DNA of 5,737 bases from Nitrospiraceae bacterium UBA6898 (lineage in GTDB: Bacteria; Nitrospirota; Thermodesulfovibrionia; Thermodesulfovibrionales; UBA6898): assembly GCA_002448975.1 (NCBI GenBank), contig DKBO01000038.1:1-5737 (forward strand). The letters are read 5' to 3'. Positions 5,507 through 5,737 of this stretch are shown here, one piece after another. Below the pieces are notes generated by a model. It saw only the letters and a list, made by a program, of their open reading frames with translations, was not told the origin of the DNA and ran no database searches. How positions within the stretch are numbered: position 1 is the first letter of the stretch; every line of letters starts with the position of its first letter. The position numbers and the translations under genes are program-made.

Positions 5507-5737
5507 CTATTCCTCCTTGTTGCCAGAATCTCCATCCTTTTTGCCAAGACCGGAGACCAGTGCGGCGGCGGCAGCGCCTATTGCAGCTCCGGAAACGCCT
5601 GCGGCGAGGGCTTTTGTACCGGAAGATACACCTTCTTTATGAGGGAAGACCTCGGTAAAAAGTGAGGGAGGAGTAATATACTTAGGACGGGCAGGCGAAT
5701 GAAGAGGCAGGGTAAATCCGACTCCTTTTTCTGAACA
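5507..5737 (-). CDS. hybO: [NiFe] hydrogenase small subunit, C-terminal 76 residues (gene runs off the right edge)
   Basis: This is the end of the iron-sulfur small subunit that carries electrons from the Ni-Fe site. The visible part begins CSEKGVGFTLPLH; a Cys followed by SEKGVGF matches the last cluster-ligand region of group 1 small subunits (usually preceded by CxG). Residues 18-36 of the fragment are a proline- and aromatic-containing linker. Residues ~43-64 are an uninterrupted Ala/Gly-rich hydrophobic stretch followed by KKDGDSGNKEE, resembling the C-terminal membrane helix of membrane-bound small subunits, though its low bulk makes it a weak helix. The frame is open to the window end and stops in TAG, 2 nt before hybA. 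The Tat signal and the proximal cluster ligands lie outside. Identity rests on one motif plus the operon order, which is strong together. Confidence 0.9.
   Translation of the reverse strand, partial: CSEKGVGFTLPLHSPARPKYITPPSLFTEVFPHKEGVSSGTKALAAGVSGAAIGAAAAALVSGLGKKDGDSGNKEE
5511..5518 (-). promoter_or_regulatory. Ribosome binding site of hybA, embedded in the hybO C-terminal codons
   Basis: AAGGAGGA lies 6 nt before the hybA ATG and is encoded by the last three codons of hybO (AAG GAG GAA, Lys-Glu-Glu) followed by TAG. This is the same arrangement as at the hybA/hybB junction. It supports the upstream of the two closely spaced hybA ATG codons. Confidence 0.85.

Overview
The window holds most of a membrane-bound [NiFe] hydrogenase operon of the Hyb (hydrogenase-2) type on the minus strand, plus one complete unrelated gene on the plus strand. 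Gene order on the minus strand, read from the right edge, is: small subunit hybO (only its C-terminal 76 residues are inside the window), hybA (periplasmic four-cluster ferredoxin-like subunit), hybB (integral membrane quinone-side subunit), hybC (large catalytic subunit), hybD (large-subunit maturation protease) and hypC (maturation chaperone). This is the E. coli hybO-A-B-C-D-...-G order without hybE and hybF. The plus-strand gene (2..784) is a YmdB-family (TIGR00282) metallophosphoesterase that converges on hypC and overlaps its end by 10 bases.

The key observation is in hybC. The gene is interrupted by a single in-frame TGA (3122..3120) exactly at the second cysteine of the N-terminal nickel-binding motif RxCGxC. 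The frame continues on both sides through a perfectly conserved protein. Starting 10 nt after the TGA there is a perfect 8-bp stem with a GCUU tetraloop inside the coding sequence (3109..3090). Its loop begins with G, 18 nt after the TGA, which fits the bacterial SECIS rules as I know them. TGA is also the ordinary stop of hybB next door, so general reassignment of TGA is unlikely. I therefore annotate hybC as one 566-residue selenoprotein (Sec64), not as a pseudogene or two genes. In the well-known [NiFeSe] hydrogenases the selenocysteine is the first residue of the C-terminal DPxxxC motif. Here that motif is plain Cys (C545, C548) and the selenocysteine falls on the N-terminal residue that bridges Ni and Fe.

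How the genes work together: HybO and HybC form the catalytic heterodimer, exported by the Tat route. HybA (Tat signal plus C-terminal membrane anchor) passes electrons to or from HybB (about ten membrane helices), which exchanges them with the quinone pool. HypC takes part in assembling the Fe(CN)2CO unit and delivering it to the large subunit, and HybD removes the 15-residue C-terminal tail of HybC once nickel is in place. The genes are packed with gaps of 2, 4, 56, -1 and 9 nt, so one transcript with translational coupling is likely. Its promoter lies outside the window.

Organism: an anaerobic, selenocysteine-using Gram-negative bacterium is suggested. The gene order and the protein style resemble Geobacter-like Desulfobacterota, and Nitrospirota are also possible; this is an impression, not a placement. 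No RNA genes, mobile elements, CRISPR arrays or phage genes are seen, and no gene-free stretch exceeds 56 bases.
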